NCBI GenBank assembly: GCA_002451215.1
Contig: DKBM01000003.1
Span: forward strand, 1-49,512
DNA length: 49,512 bases
Reading direction: 5' to 3'
Origin: SM1-46 sp002451215
GTDB taxonomy: Bacteria; Pseudomonadota; Gammaproteobacteria; Acidiferrobacterales; Sulfurifustaceae
The position numbers were made by a program, and so were the translations under genes. The first letter of the stretch is position 1; every line of letters starts with the position of its first letter. Positions 7,845 to 16,151 of the stretch are shown here, piece by piece. The notes beneath the pieces were generated by a model. The model had not been told where the DNA came from and did not search any database. It was given only the letters and a program-made list of their open reading frames with translations.

Positions 7845-9689
7845 TCAGCTGGCTGGTTGGGGATTCTCGTCCGCCGCGGGTGCCGCCGGCGCGCTCGCCT
7901 TTTCGGCGCGCGGCCCGAACCAGAGCAACAGGTCACCGCTCTTTGGCTTGAGCGGATGCTCCGGCGAATTCACCTGAATGCCGCCATCCGCGCGCTGCAA
8001 CAACACCACCAGACTGTCCGCCGGACGAGAGGCAAGAAACTCTTCATAGCCGAACTGGTCACTAAGGCGGGTGCGCTGGAAGCTCCAGCCCCGATACCAA
8101 TTCGACATGAGCTCGTCGAACCGGGCCTCGTCGGCAGCGAGAATGAGGCCGCGCACGGTGCGTGGCAAGCGCTTGGGATCGACATCGTCGCCCGAGGGCT
8201 CTGGCAGCTGAAACACGCGGTTGCGACCAAGCTCGGCCGCAAACTGTGTACAAACAAGCGTATTGTAGGCGTCGTTCTCCGTCGCGGCGACCAGGTAGCC
8301 GTAGTCGCCGAGCTCAAGCCGCTGTTCAGCTTCCTCCGACAGCAGCTCTCCATAATAAGTAGGAATGCCGGCCAGACGCGCCGCCCGCAAGCGTCGCCAG
8401 GTGCGATCGACAAGCAGCACAGTTACCTCCATCTCCTTGAGCGCTGTGGCGAGTGCCTGTGCCCAGGGAGAGGCGCCGACGATGAGCACGCCGTTGGCTG
8501 TTCGTGCGCTCAGTCCCAGCCGCCGGGCGAGCCAGCCGATGCTCATCCCGTGCAACACGACAGTAACGAAGATCAGGACGAAGACCGCTGGCAGCAATAG
8601 TTCGGCGGTCGGATAGCCGCGCGCAAGCAGCGCTGTACCGAACACGCCGGCCATGGCGGCGGCCACGATCCCGCGCGGGGCAATCCACGCCACCAGCACG
8701 CGTTCCTGCCAGGTCATGCTGGTACCAAGGGTAGCCGCCATCACGGCGAGTGGGCGAGCGACGAACAACAGCACGACAAGTAGCGCGGCGCTTCGCCAGT
8801 CGAGCTGCAACAGGATGGCAGTATCCATGTCGGCGCTCATGAGAATGAACACGCCTGAGACCAGCACCAGCGCGACGTACTCCTTGAAGCGCCGGATCTC
8901 ATCGATGCTCGGCAGCGACATGTTTCCGAGCGTCACGCCAAGTAGCGTCGCCGCAAGCAGGCCGGCTTCGCTCAACACCATGTTCGCAATCACATACACG
9001 GCGATCGCCGCAGTCAGTGCCGCCGGTCCCTTTAGATACTCCGGCATGAAGCCGCGACGGAAGACAATGCCCAGGACCCATCCCGTTCCCACTCCAAGCG
9101 CACCGGCCAGCACCAGACCAATCGCCACGCGCGGCAACATGTGCGCGAGCGGCGCGTCGCCCGCCGAAATAAGGTACTCGAAGATCACGACCGCAAGCAG
9201 TGCGCCGGTCGGATCATTCACGATTCCTTCCCATTTGAGATAGGACGCGGGCCGGCGGCGCAAGCGTGCCTGACGCAGCAACGGAAGAATGACCGTTGGC
9301 CCGGTCACGACGATGATCGCGCCAAAGACAAGCGCCACTGGCCAGGAAAACCCGCCAAGGTAGTGGGCGGCGACACTGTAGAGCGGAAACGACAACAACA
9401 CGCCCACGGTCACCAGACGCGCCACGCCCTGACCGGCCTGGCGCAGTTCATGGAAGCGCAATCGCAAGCCACCTTCGAACAGGATGACCGCGACACCTAC
9501 CTTAATAATGGGATCGAGCAGCGTACCGAGATCGGCGCTCGGCTCGATCCAGCCGAGCCCGGGTCCGGCCGCCAATCCGAAGGGCATGAGCAGCACAATG
9601 GCCGGAAGACGCAGGCGCCAGGCGAGCCATTGCGCACCGAGGCCGAGCAGGCCAACCAGCGCAAGTACCAGCGTGAGATGATGTTCCAT
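7845..9689 (-). CDS. CPA1-type Na+/H+ antiporter with C-terminal TrkA-like nucleotide-binding domain
   Basis: The 614-residue inner-membrane protein has about 12 hydrophobic segments in residues 1-385, typical of the cation:proton antiporter fold. Visible motifs are VILFEGGLRLR, GPTVILPLLRQ, the paired acidic motif GIVNDPTGALLAVVIFEY (the Asp of the antiporter ND motif), and WIAPRGIVAAAM. From about residue 395 a Rossmann-like domain follows (GVLIVGASPWAQAL, then TVLLVDR and GDYGYLVAATENDAYNT), as in TrkA-N/RCK regulators. A C-terminal TrkA-C-like stretch and an Ala/Pro-rich tail complete it. The usual GxGxxG is degenerate (GASPWA). It probably exports Na+ or K+ under ligand control. It is monocistronic or follows the LapA-like gene by 96 bases. 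The start is ATG 9689. The context of trehalose and Trk genes suggests osmotic and ionic homeostasis. Confidence 0.88.
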   Translation of the reverse strand: MEHHLTLVLALVGLLGLGAQWLAWRLRLPAIVLLMPFGLAAGPGLGWIEPSADLGTLLDPIIKVGVAVILFEGGLRLRFHELRQAGQGVARLVTVGVLLSFPLYSVAAHYLGGFSWPVALVFGAIIVVTGPTVILPLLRQARLRRRPASYLKWEGIVNDPTGALLAVVIFEYLISAGDAPLAHMLPRVAIGLVLAGALGVGTGWVLGIVFRRGFMPEYLKGPAALTAAIAVYVIANMVLSEAGLLAATLLGVTLGNMSLPSIDEIRRFKEYVALVLVSGVFILMSADMDTAILLQLDWRSAALLVVLLFVARPLAVMAATLGTSMTWQERVLVAWIAPRGIVAAAMAGVFGTALLARGYPTAELLLPAVFVLIFVTVVLHGMSIGWLARRLGLSARTANGVLIVGASPWAQALATALKEMEVTVLLVDRTWRRLRAARLAGIPTYYGELLSEEAEQRLELGDYGYLVAATENDAYNTLVCTQFAAELGRNRVFQLPEPSGDDVDPKRLPRTVRGLILAADEARFDELMSNWYRGWSFQRTRLSDQFGYEEFLASRPADSLVVLLQRADGGIQVNSPEHPLKPKSGDLLLWFGPRAEKASAPAAPAADENPQPAS

Positions 9690-9785
9690 AAGGTGGCAGT
9701 GCTCCCCCTGCTGCGCGGAGCAGCGCCGCCATTGTAAGGAGCCGATGCCCGGCGCGGAAGCGCGGGCTGCTCCGCTACCCGCCGG

Positions 9786-10019
9786 TCATTCGCCGGTCTT
9801 CGCTGGCGACTGCACAGACTTGCGGTGACGCCGACGAAAGGCGACGTAAGCGTGCACAGTCCAGCCAAATAGCATCCCGGCCGCGAGCACAAAAAATACC
9901 AGCAGCGCCTGCGACATCGCCACACTCCAGAGGAGAAAGTGCAGCTCGACACTGCCGGCATTCTGGGCCACGAACACGGCCAGCAAAGCGGCAACGATCA
10001 GCGTCAAAACGAAAAGCAC
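9786..10019 (-). CDS. LapA-domain (DUF1049-like) small membrane protein
   Basis: The 77-residue protein has two hydrophobic segments. The first (about 2-20) is followed by FVAQNAGSVELHFLLWSVAMS and the second lies at about 42-62. A basic tail (AFRRRHRKSVQSP) ends it. The QN-x-ELHFLLW pattern between two helices is the lipopolysaccharide assembly protein A (LapA/YciS) domain signature. The start is a GTG at 10019 preceded by GAGGA. It lies 9 bases after the stop of the coiled-coil gene at 10029-10292, so the two are probably co-transcribed. In E. coli LapA works with LapB in control of lipopolysaccharide synthesis. No LapB is visible here, so that role is not proven. Confidence 0.72.
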   Translation of the reverse strand: MLFVLTLIVAALLAVFVAQNAGSVELHFLLWSVAMSQALLVFFVLAAGMLFGWTVHAYVAFRRRHRKSVQSPAKTGE

Positions 10020-10028
10020 GCTTCGTCC

Positions 10029-10292
10029 TCAGAAGAGCTTGCGCAGCCGATCGTAGCCGCGCCCAAGCTCCTCCAGCGCGAGCTTGAGCGCAGATCCCAC
10101 CTCCCGGGTGGTGTCGCCAAGCACGGTTCCCGCCTGGGCAACCCGCGGGCGAACTTCTTCCCACTGGCGCTCAAGCCGATTCCACTCATCGCGACCATCG
10201 GCCTTGGCGAGATGCATTTTCAGCCGCAGCTCATCTCGCTGCTGCTCGAGCCGACGAAGCAGACGGTCAATTTCCTCACGGACGTCGTTCAT
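10029..10292 (-). CDS. Small coiled-coil protein of unknown function
   Basis: The 87-residue soluble protein is dominated by charged heptad-like helices (REEIDRLLRRLEQQRDELRLK, then DEWNRLERQWEEVRPR). The C-terminal half is amphipathic (GSALKLALEELGRGYDRLRKLF). There is no signal peptide or membrane segment. The start chosen is ATG 10292 with AGAGGA a short distance upstream. A longer frame to 10565 is not credible because it crosses the AT-rich promoter region. It precedes the LapA-like gene by 9 bases and is divergent from otsB. I do not recognise the family. The shape resembles stress-associated coiled-coil proteins often found beside membrane genes. Confidence 0.6.
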   Translation of the reverse strand: MNDVREEIDRLLRRLEQQRDELRLKMHLAKADGRDEWNRLERQWEEVRPRVAQAGTVLGDTTREVGSALKLALEELGRGYDRLRKLF

Positions 10293-10494
10293 CGTAATGA
10301 TCCTCTGTGCATGGACATGGTTGCTATTTACCGCACGCCAGCGAAGCACGCACTGACACAGATCAATAATTAATCCCGTGGGTTGGCAGCTATTTGAATT
10401 TATGTTTAACTCCTTATCACTCCAGTGGTTTCCCGATTCGTGTTCTTGCGCGCCCGCTGTCGGGCGACGCGAGAGGCGATATTCGCAATTTGCC
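10293..10494. promoter_or_regulatory. Divergent regulatory region between otsB operon and coiled-coil/LapA genes
   Basis: This 200-base region is the most AT-rich part of the first 20 kb, with AATAATTAAT near 10365 and a run TTTGAATTTATGTTTAACT near 10391. It must contain the promoters for both directions. A degenerate FNR/CRP-like element, CTGAC-ACAG-ATCAA (10353-10366), has one perfect half-site and one poor half-site. I see no clear sigma-70 pair at 17-base spacing. Confidence 0.5.
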
Positions 10495-11292
10495 ATGCAA
10501 ACACTCCAGGACCGACTCAGCCTTTCTGATTTCCTGGCGCGACTGCCAACGGCACGCCGCCGCATTCTGATGCTCGACTACGACGGCACACTCGCGCCCT
10601 TCCAGCTTGATCCGCTCGCCGCCGAACCCTATCCCGGCGTCCGCGAAGTACTCGACCTCATCATGTCGGCCGATCACACGCGCGTGGTGGTGGTAAGCGG
10701 GCGCTGGACGCGGGATCTCGTGCCTTTGCTTGGGCTCAAGATCCGCCCGGAGATTTGGGGTTCGCACGGCTGGGAGCGCCTGCACGCCGACGGCGAGTAT
10801 GAGACATCGCGCATCAGCGAGGACGCGCTGAAGAGCCTGCTTGCCGCGGATGACTGGATCCACGAGATTGAGGCCAGCGGCGGGCGCTGCGAGCGCAAAC
10901 CGGCAAGCCTGGCCATTCATTGGCGCGGACTCAGCAACGGCAAGGTGGCGAACATCCGCGAGGTCGTGCTTGCCAACTGGCGACTGCAGGAGCTGCACCG
11001 CTCACTCATCTGGCACGATTTCGATGGTGGAATCGAGCTGCGCGCCCCGGGACGCAACAAGGGCGATGTGGTGCGCGAAGTACTGGGAGATTCCGCCAGC
11101 GATTGTGCCGCCGCTTATCTTGGCGATGACCTTACCGATGAGGACGCTTTCAAAGCAATGGTCGGGCGCGGCGTCGGCCTGCTGGTGCGGCCGCAATACC
11201 GGCCGACCGCCGCCGACTTCTGGATTCGGCCACCGGAGGAACTGCTGGAATTCCTCACCGACTGGCATCAGGCCTTCGGAGGCATGAAATGA
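10495..11292 (+). CDS. otsB: Trehalose-6-phosphate phosphatase OtsB
   Basis: OtsB is a HAD-superfamily hydrolase that removes phosphate from trehalose-6-phosphate. The 265-residue length is typical of OtsB. Motif I is MLDYDGTLAPF (about residues 24-30), with nucleophile and acid/base Asp two apart. Motif II is VVVVSGR. The lid residues are in WGSHGWER. Motif IV is YLGDDLTDEDAF, with the metal-binding Asp pair. The start chosen is ATG 10495 (MQTLQDRL); the frame is open upstream to 10378, but that extension is Cys-rich and lies in promoter sequence. The last codons overlap the mscS start (ATGA), so the two are translationally coupled. Order is otsB, mscS, otsA, whereas E. coli has otsBA adjacent. 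Confidence 0.93.
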   Translation: MQTLQDRLSLSDFLARLPTARRRILMLDYDGTLAPFQLDPLAAEPYPGVREVLDLIMSADHTRVVVVSGRWTRDLVPLLGLKIRPEIWGSHGWERLHADGEYETSRISEDALKSLLAADDWIHEIEASGGRCERKPASLAIHWRGLSNGKVANIREVVLANWRLQELHRSLIWHDFDGGIELRAPGRNKGDVVREVLGDSASDCAAAYLGDDLTDEDAFKAMVGRGVGLLVRPQYRPTAADFWIRPPEELLEFLTDWHQAFGGMK

Positions 11293-12350
11293 CATTGCTG
11301 GAGCGTGTCCTGTTCGGCAACAGTGCGCTCGACTGGCTCATCGTGCTCGGCATCGCGATTGGCCTCGCGGCCGGGCTGCTGTTTGCGCGGCGCTTTTTGA
11401 TCGCACGGCTTCGCAAGCTGGCGCGGGCCACGCCGACACCATTCGATGACCTGCTACTCGATGTGCTGATCGGCACACGGCGGCTGTTCCTTGTCCTGCT
11501 CGCGCTCTACGCCGGCATCCAGTACCTCGAGCTGCCGGCACGCGCCGGCCGCATCGTCGACGCCAGCGCGGTCGTCGTGCTGCTGCTGCAGGTGGCGCTG
11601 TGGGCCAATCGCGGCATCGTTGCCTGGCTCAAGTACTACCTGCAGGCCAAGCGTGAAACCGACGCCGCCGGCGCCACCACGGTCGCGGTGCTCGGCTTCA
11701 TCGCGCGCCTCGTGGTGTGGGCATTGATCGCGCTGCTGATCCTCGACAACCTCGGCTTCAATATCACGACGTTGGTGGCGAGTCTCGGTATCGGCGGCAT
11801 TGCGGTCGCGCTCGCAGTACAGAACGTACTGGGCGACATCTTCGCCTCGCTCTCGATAGCACTGGATAAGCCGTTCGTGATAGGCGATTTCATCGTTGTC
11901 GAGGACGTGATGGGTACGATTGAGTACATCGGCCTCAAGACCACGCGGCTGCGCAGCCTCTCCGGCGAGCAGATCATTTTTGCCAACAGCGATTTGCTGA
12001 AGAGCCGGATCCGCAACTACAAGCGTATGGCGGAGCGGCGGGTGCTATTTGCATTTGGCGTGACCTATCAAACGCCGGCTGACAAACTCGAGCGCATTGC
12101 GCAAATGGTGCAGGAAATCATCAGCGCGCAGCCCAACGTGCGCTTCGACCGCGCCCACTTCAAGGGTTTCGGCGACTCCTCGCTCGACTTCGAGGTCGTG
12201 TACTACGTGCTCGATCGCGACTACAACGTGTACATGAACGCCCAGCAGGCGATCAATCTGGATTTGGTGCGCCGCTTCGAGGCGGAACGCATCGAGTTTG
12301 CCTACCCGACACGCACGCTGTACATGGTGAACGCGCCCACGCCAGGCTGA
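11289..12350 (+). CDS. MscS-family small-conductance mechanosensitive channel
   Basis: The 353-residue inner-membrane protein has about five hydrophobic helices: roughly 17-37, 58-75, 90-108, 133-153 and 158-185. The pore-lining helix and adjacent beta domain carry the family signature LGIGGIAVALAVQNVLGDIFAS followed by DKPFVIGDFIVV and LRSLSGEQIIFANSDLL. The soluble alpha/beta C-terminus ends at PTRTLYMVN. It opens under membrane tension to release solutes during hypo-osmotic shock. The start ATG overlaps the otsB stop by four bases and its own stop is one base before the otsA ATG. The channel is therefore locked into the trehalose operon by tight coupling. The extra N-terminal helices place it in a longer MscS subgroup, not the three-helix E. 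coli MscS type. Confidence 0.9.
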   Translation: MTLLERVLFGNSALDWLIVLGIAIGLAAGLLFARRFLIARLRKLARATPTPFDDLLLDVLIGTRRLFLVLLALYAGIQYLELPARAGRIVDASAVVVLLLQVALWANRGIVAWLKYYLQAKRETDAAGATTVAVLGFIARLVVWALIALLILDNLGFNITTLVASLGIGGIAVALAVQNVLGDIFASLSIALDKPFVIGDFIVVEDVMGTIEYIGLKTTRLRSLSGEQIIFANSDLLKSRIRNYKRMAERRVLFAFGVTYQTPADKLERIAQMVQEIISAQPNVRFDRAHFKGFGDSSLDFEVVYYVLDRDYNVYMNAQQAINLDLVRRFEAERIEFAYPTRTLYMVNAPTPG

Positions 12351-12351
12351 T

Positions 12352-13854
12352 ATGAACACCCGCGCCCGAAGCGGTCTGGTCGTCGCCTCCAACCGGTTGC
12401 CGGTTGTGGTGGTGCGCCACCCGGACGGGCGCTGCGAACTGGTACCCGGCAGCGGCGGACTCATCACGGCACTGGTCCCGGTGCTGCGCGACCGCGGCGG
12501 GGTGTGGGTCGGATGGCCGGGAACTTGTGGCGAGCTGTCCTCGCTCGAGCCGGAGCTTGCGGCGGCAGGCGAACGGGCCGGTTATCGCCTGGAGCCGGTC
12601 TCGCTCACGGTCGACGAAGAGCGCAAGTTCTACCAGGGGTTCTCGAACGAGATCATCTGGCCGCTGTTTCACGACCTGCAATCGCACTGCAATTTCGAGC
12701 CCGAGTACTGGGAAGTCTATCAGCGCGTCAATCGCCGCTACGCCGAAGCGCTCGCCCGCCACTGCCGCGAGGACGACTTCTTGTGGGTGCATGATTACCA
12801 CCTCACCAGCGTCGCCACAGAATTGCGCCGCCTCGGCAGGTCGGCACATCTTGCCTTCTTCCTGCACATCCCGTTTCCGCCGCTCGATATCTTTCTGAAG
12901 CTGCCGTGGCGTTTCCAGCTGCTGCGCGCGCTGCTCGACTACGATCTCGTTGGTTTTCAGACGCCGCGCGACCTGCGCAATTTTCTTGGCTGCGTCCGCC
13001 ATCTCATGCCCGAGGTGCGCGTGCAGGGCCGGCGCGGCCAGATCCAGACACTCCAGCTCGATCAACGCGAGGTGCGCGCCGGCAGCTTCCCGATCAGCAT
13101 CGACTTCAACGCCTTCATGAAGCGCGCCGCCGCGTCCGAGGTAGGCGAAAAGGTCGCGGAACTGAAGACCATGCTGCCGAATCGCGAGTTGATACTTGGA
13201 GTGGATCGGCTCGACTACACCAAGGGCATCCCCCAGCGATTGCGCGCCTTTGGTCACGCGCTGGAGCGCTACCCGGAGCTGCACGAGCGCGTGACGCTGA
13301 TTCAGGTCGTGGTGCCATCGCGCGAGGAGATACCGCGTTACCACGACCTGCGGACCGAGATCGAACAACTGGTTGGCGCAATCAACGGTAAGTTCACCCG
13401 GCCCGGCGGCTGGGTGCCGATCCACTACGTGTTCCGCAGCCTGACAGGAACCGACCTGCTCGCCTACTACCGGGCTGCGCAGATCGCGCTCGTCACCCCC
13501 CTAAAGGACGGCATGAATCTGGTTGCCAAGGAATATTGCGCGTGCAGCATCGAGGAAGAGAATGCACTGATCCTCTCGGAATTCGCCGGTGCGGCCGCTG
13601 AACTGCAACACGGCGCGCTGCTCGTCAATCCCTACGACATTGAGGGCATGGCCGAGGCCATCCACCGCGCGGTACAAATGCCGATCGATGAGCGCCGGGC
13701 ACGGATGCGGCGGATGCGGCGCGTGATCCGCAACCATGACATTTTCTGGTGGGTCGACTCGTTTCTGCGAGCCGCCATCGCGAAGGATCTGTCGGCCTTC
13801 CCGCAGCCCGATGACTACGTGCCGCAACCGGAGTCCGGCTGGCCATCGGTTTGA
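12352..13854 (+). CDS. otsA: Trehalose-6-phosphate synthase OtsA
   Basis: This GT20 retaining glycosyltransferase joins glucose from UDP-glucose to glucose-6-phosphate. The 500-residue protein shows the N-terminal SNRLPV and GSGGLITALVPVL glycine loop. It also has WVHDYHLTSVATELR, LHIPFPPLDIFLKLPWR, GVDRLDYTKGIPQRL with the phosphate-contacting Arg and Lys, LTPLKDGMNLVAKEY-type sequence (here VTPLKDGMNLVAKEYCA), and LILSEFAGAAAEL. It starts one base after the mscS stop. Its product is dephosphorylated by OtsB from the same operon. It may supply TreS::Mak/GlgE encoded 10 kb to the left. The operon ends here; the stop is 26 bases from the convergent trkA stop. Confidence 0.95.
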   Translation: MNTRARSGLVVASNRLPVVVVRHPDGRCELVPGSGGLITALVPVLRDRGGVWVGWPGTCGELSSLEPELAAAGERAGYRLEPVSLTVDEERKFYQGFSNEIIWPLFHDLQSHCNFEPEYWEVYQRVNRRYAEALARHCREDDFLWVHDYHLTSVATELRRLGRSAHLAFFLHIPFPPLDIFLKLPWRFQLLRALLDYDLVGFQTPRDLRNFLGCVRHLMPEVRVQGRRGQIQTLQLDQREVRAGSFPISIDFNAFMKRAAASEVGEKVAELKTMLPNRELILGVDRLDYTKGIPQRLRAFGHALERYPELHERVTLIQVVVPSREEIPRYHDLRTEIEQLVGAINGKFTRPGGWVPIHYVFRSLTGTDLLAYYRAAQIALVTPLKDGMNLVAKEYCACSIEEENALILSEFAGAAAELQHGALLVNPYDIEGMAEAIHRAVQMPIDERRARMRRMRRVIRNHDIFWWVDSFLRAAIAKDLSAFPQPDDYVPQPESGWPSV

Positions 13855-13880
13855 ACCGTCGCCTCCGCGCGGCGTACGAG

Positions 13881-14543
13881 CTAGGTCGCCGCCGCGCGTT
13901 TCGCCGCCCAGCGCTCGGCAAGCTCCGCGAGATGCTTCTCGTGCGTGATCAGCACTACCTCGTCTCCGCGCTCGAGGCGTTCGTCGTCTTTCGGCAACAG
14001 GAAATCATTATCCCGATAAATACACACCACGCGGGCAGCAGCTGGCAGGCCGAGTTCGCTCAGCGCCCGGGCATCCTCCGCGCGCGCCACAAACGAGAAC
14101 ACACGCGCCTGACCCTTGATCATTGCCGATATTTCGAGCGGATCGCGGCCCTCGACCATGTCCGCGAGGTGACGGCCGATGGTGCGTGCCGGAATGACCA
14201 CGTCCTCGAGGCCCAGTTCCATGCAAATATGCTCGAAATCGGGACCGTCGATCTTGGTAATGACACGGCCGAAGCCGAGCGAGCGTCCCACCAGGCTTGC
14301 AATGATATTTGATTGATCGTTGCCGGTGAGACAAAAGAGATAGTCGCTCTCGCGCGGATGCACCTCGCGCAGTACCCCCGGGCGGCTGCCGTCAGCATGA
14401 AGGAAACCACAATCGAGCTCCTCCTTCAGCGAGTCGATAATCTCCTTGTCCTGCTCGATGATGACCACTTCATGACTGCGCCCGAGCAATAGCCGCGCTG
14501 TCATCACGGCAAGTGCACTCGCACCGATGAATACCGCTCTCAT
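13881..14543 (-). CDS. trkA: TrkA-type K+ uptake regulator, single-module
   Basis: This peripheral, nucleotide-binding gating subunit partners TrkH. The 220-residue protein has one TrkA-N (RCK) domain, about 1-125, and one TrkA-C domain, about 140-215. That is half the size of the two-module E. coli TrkA and similar to KtrA-like or archaeal single-module proteins. The nucleotide-binding turn is degenerate: VFIGASALAVMTARLL in place of a GxGxxG. The acidic end of beta-2 (VVIIEQDKEIIDSL) and the LHADGSRPGVLREV segment are conserved. The ATG overlaps the trkH stop by four bases, so the pair is translationally coupled. It is convergent with otsA. Confidence 0.9.
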   Translation of the reverse strand: MRAVFIGASALAVMTARLLLGRSHEVVIIEQDKEIIDSLKEELDCGFLHADGSRPGVLREVHPRESDYLFCLTGNDQSNIIASLVGRSLGFGRVITKIDGPDFEHICMELGLEDVVIPARTIGRHLADMVEGRDPLEISAMIKGQARVFSFVARAEDARALSELGLPAAARVVCIYRDNDFLLPKDDERLERGDEVVLITHEKHLAELAERWAAKRAAAT

Positions 14544-16009
14544 TTGCTCTCACCCCTCTGGCCCCACCATGTGGGCAGGAAGAACAGGATCAATACTGCC
14601 ATGAACTCCAACCGCCCGAGTAGCATGTCCAGACATAACACGACCTTCAGCGGACTTTCGAGCGCCGTGGACACCACGCCGGTGGAGAGACCGGTTGTGG
14701 CGGTGGCCGAGACCACGTCGAACAGCGCGTCGAGCGGATCATAGCCGTAGGCGAGAAACGGAATCCATGACGCCAGTACCGTCAGAATGAAAACCAGTAT
14801 CAGCCCAAGCCCGCGCAGTGCCTCGTCACTTTCTACCCTGTGCCCGCCGATTCGCAGGTCGGCCACTGCATGAGGTGGCAACGAGAAGCGCCGCAACCAT
14901 AACCGCAGCAGCCGGCCCAGCATCAACAACCGGAGCAGCTTGAATCCGCCGGCTGTTGAACCGAGGCTGCCGCCGCTTGCCATGGCAAACAGCAAAACCG
15001 CCTTGGCACCGGCATTGAGTTCCGCCGCCGGATAGGTCGCAAACCCGGTCGTGGTCTGCGCCGAAACCGCCGTCAGCAGCGAATGCCCGATGGCGTCGGC
15101 ACTGGCGCCGCCCGGCCCGAACTCAAGCAGAAATAGCAGCAGCGCCACAACGAGGGTGAGCGCAGTCAACAACCGCAGTTCTTCGTCACGCACGAGCACC
15201 CGCCAGCTCTCATGGCGCGCACGATAGTAGAGCGGAAGCGCCACCGCACCGCAAAACGCGATGCCAAGCACGGCGCTGCGCACCGCCCATCCGTCAAAGG
15301 CCGCGAGGCTCTCATGGTGCGTCGCGAAGCCGCCGGTCGAGATCGCGGCCAACGTGTGACAGACGGCGTCGAACGCGCCGAGCCCCAGGATCAACAGCAC
15401 GCCGATTCCCACACCGCTTAGCAGCAGATAGACCACCAGCATGCGCCGCGCGTGCACGCGTGTCGTGGTTACAAGGTTCTCCTCGCTTTCCGCGGGCAGC
15501 ACCAGTCGACGGGCCGAGACGTCGTTCGCAGAGAGTAGCGTCGCGGTCAACACAACGATTCCAAGACCGCCGTACCACTGCATCCAGGCACGGGCAAAAA
15601 GTAGTGAACGCGGCAAGACCTCGACACTACCGAGCGTCGAGAGCCCGGTGGTCGTTACTCCAGACACCGCCTCGAACCATGCATCCACCGGATCGATGCC
15701 CGCCGCCATGAACGGATATATCATGGCAAGGGATGCCGCGAGATACGCCAGCGCCGTTACGACCATCGCTTCGTTCGGTTGTACCGGTGCCGCCACACGC
15801 CGGCGCGCACCCCATGCGCCGAGCGCGGCCAGCCCGCCCGACACCAGTACGAGACGCCACGCGACCGACGGCTCGCCCACCGCGAGCGCTACTGCGAAGG
15901 GAACCAGCGTCAGTGCCGCCAATGCAAGCAGCAGCTCGCCCAGATACCTGAGGACCACAGGGAAGCGGACCGCATGACTCAGTACACGCAGCGAACTATC
16001 AGTTGCCAT
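14540..16009 (-). CDS. trkH: TrkH-family K+ transporter, pore subunit
   Basis: TrkH is a 489-residue inner-membrane protein for K+ uptake. Four pore-loop repeats with a selectivity-filter glycine are visible in order: SGVTTTGLSTLG, AAISTGGFATHH, SAQTTTGFATYP and SATATTGLSTGV. Membrane helices flank each, and two helices precede the first repeat. Together with TrkA encoded immediately downstream (four-base overlap) it makes a complete Trk/Ktr system. K+ uptake is the first response to osmotic upshift, which fits the neighbouring trehalose operon. It is divergent from pyrD with about 140 bases between the start codons. The start chosen is ATG 16009. Confidence 0.93.
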   Translation of the reverse strand: MATDSSLRVLSHAVRFPVVLRYLGELLLALAALTLVPFAVALAVGEPSVAWRLVLVSGGLAALGAWGARRRVAAPVQPNEAMVVTALAYLAASLAMIYPFMAAGIDPVDAWFEAVSGVTTTGLSTLGSVEVLPRSLLFARAWMQWYGGLGIVVLTATLLSANDVSARRLVLPAESEENLVTTTRVHARRMLVVYLLLSGVGIGVLLILGLGAFDAVCHTLAAISTGGFATHHESLAAFDGWAVRSAVLGIAFCGAVALPLYYRARHESWRVLVRDEELRLLTALTLVVALLLFLLEFGPGGASADAIGHSLLTAVSAQTTTGFATYPAAELNAGAKAVLLFAMASGGSLGSTAGGFKLLRLLMLGRLLRLWLRRFSLPPHAVADLRIGGHRVESDEALRGLGLILVFILTVLASWIPFLAYGYDPLDALFDVVSATATTGLSTGVVSTALESPLKVVLCLDMLLGRLEFMAVLILFFLPTWWGQRGESK

Positions 16010-16151
16010 GTCGCGTCGCTCTCCTCAACCTGCCCTCGCACACTCTCGCCGGCTCGCACCGCAACGGGCCAGCCGGATCAGCGCGGTGTGCGCCCACGCG
16101 CCACTACGTTATCATGGCAGCAATGCACGCCCATCACATCGCCTGATCCAG

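Noticed and set aside
10353..10366. Third FNR box before otsB (CTGACACAGATCAA)
   Set aside because: Only one half-site matches. It was kept as a note in the regulatory region but is not strong enough to count as a site.
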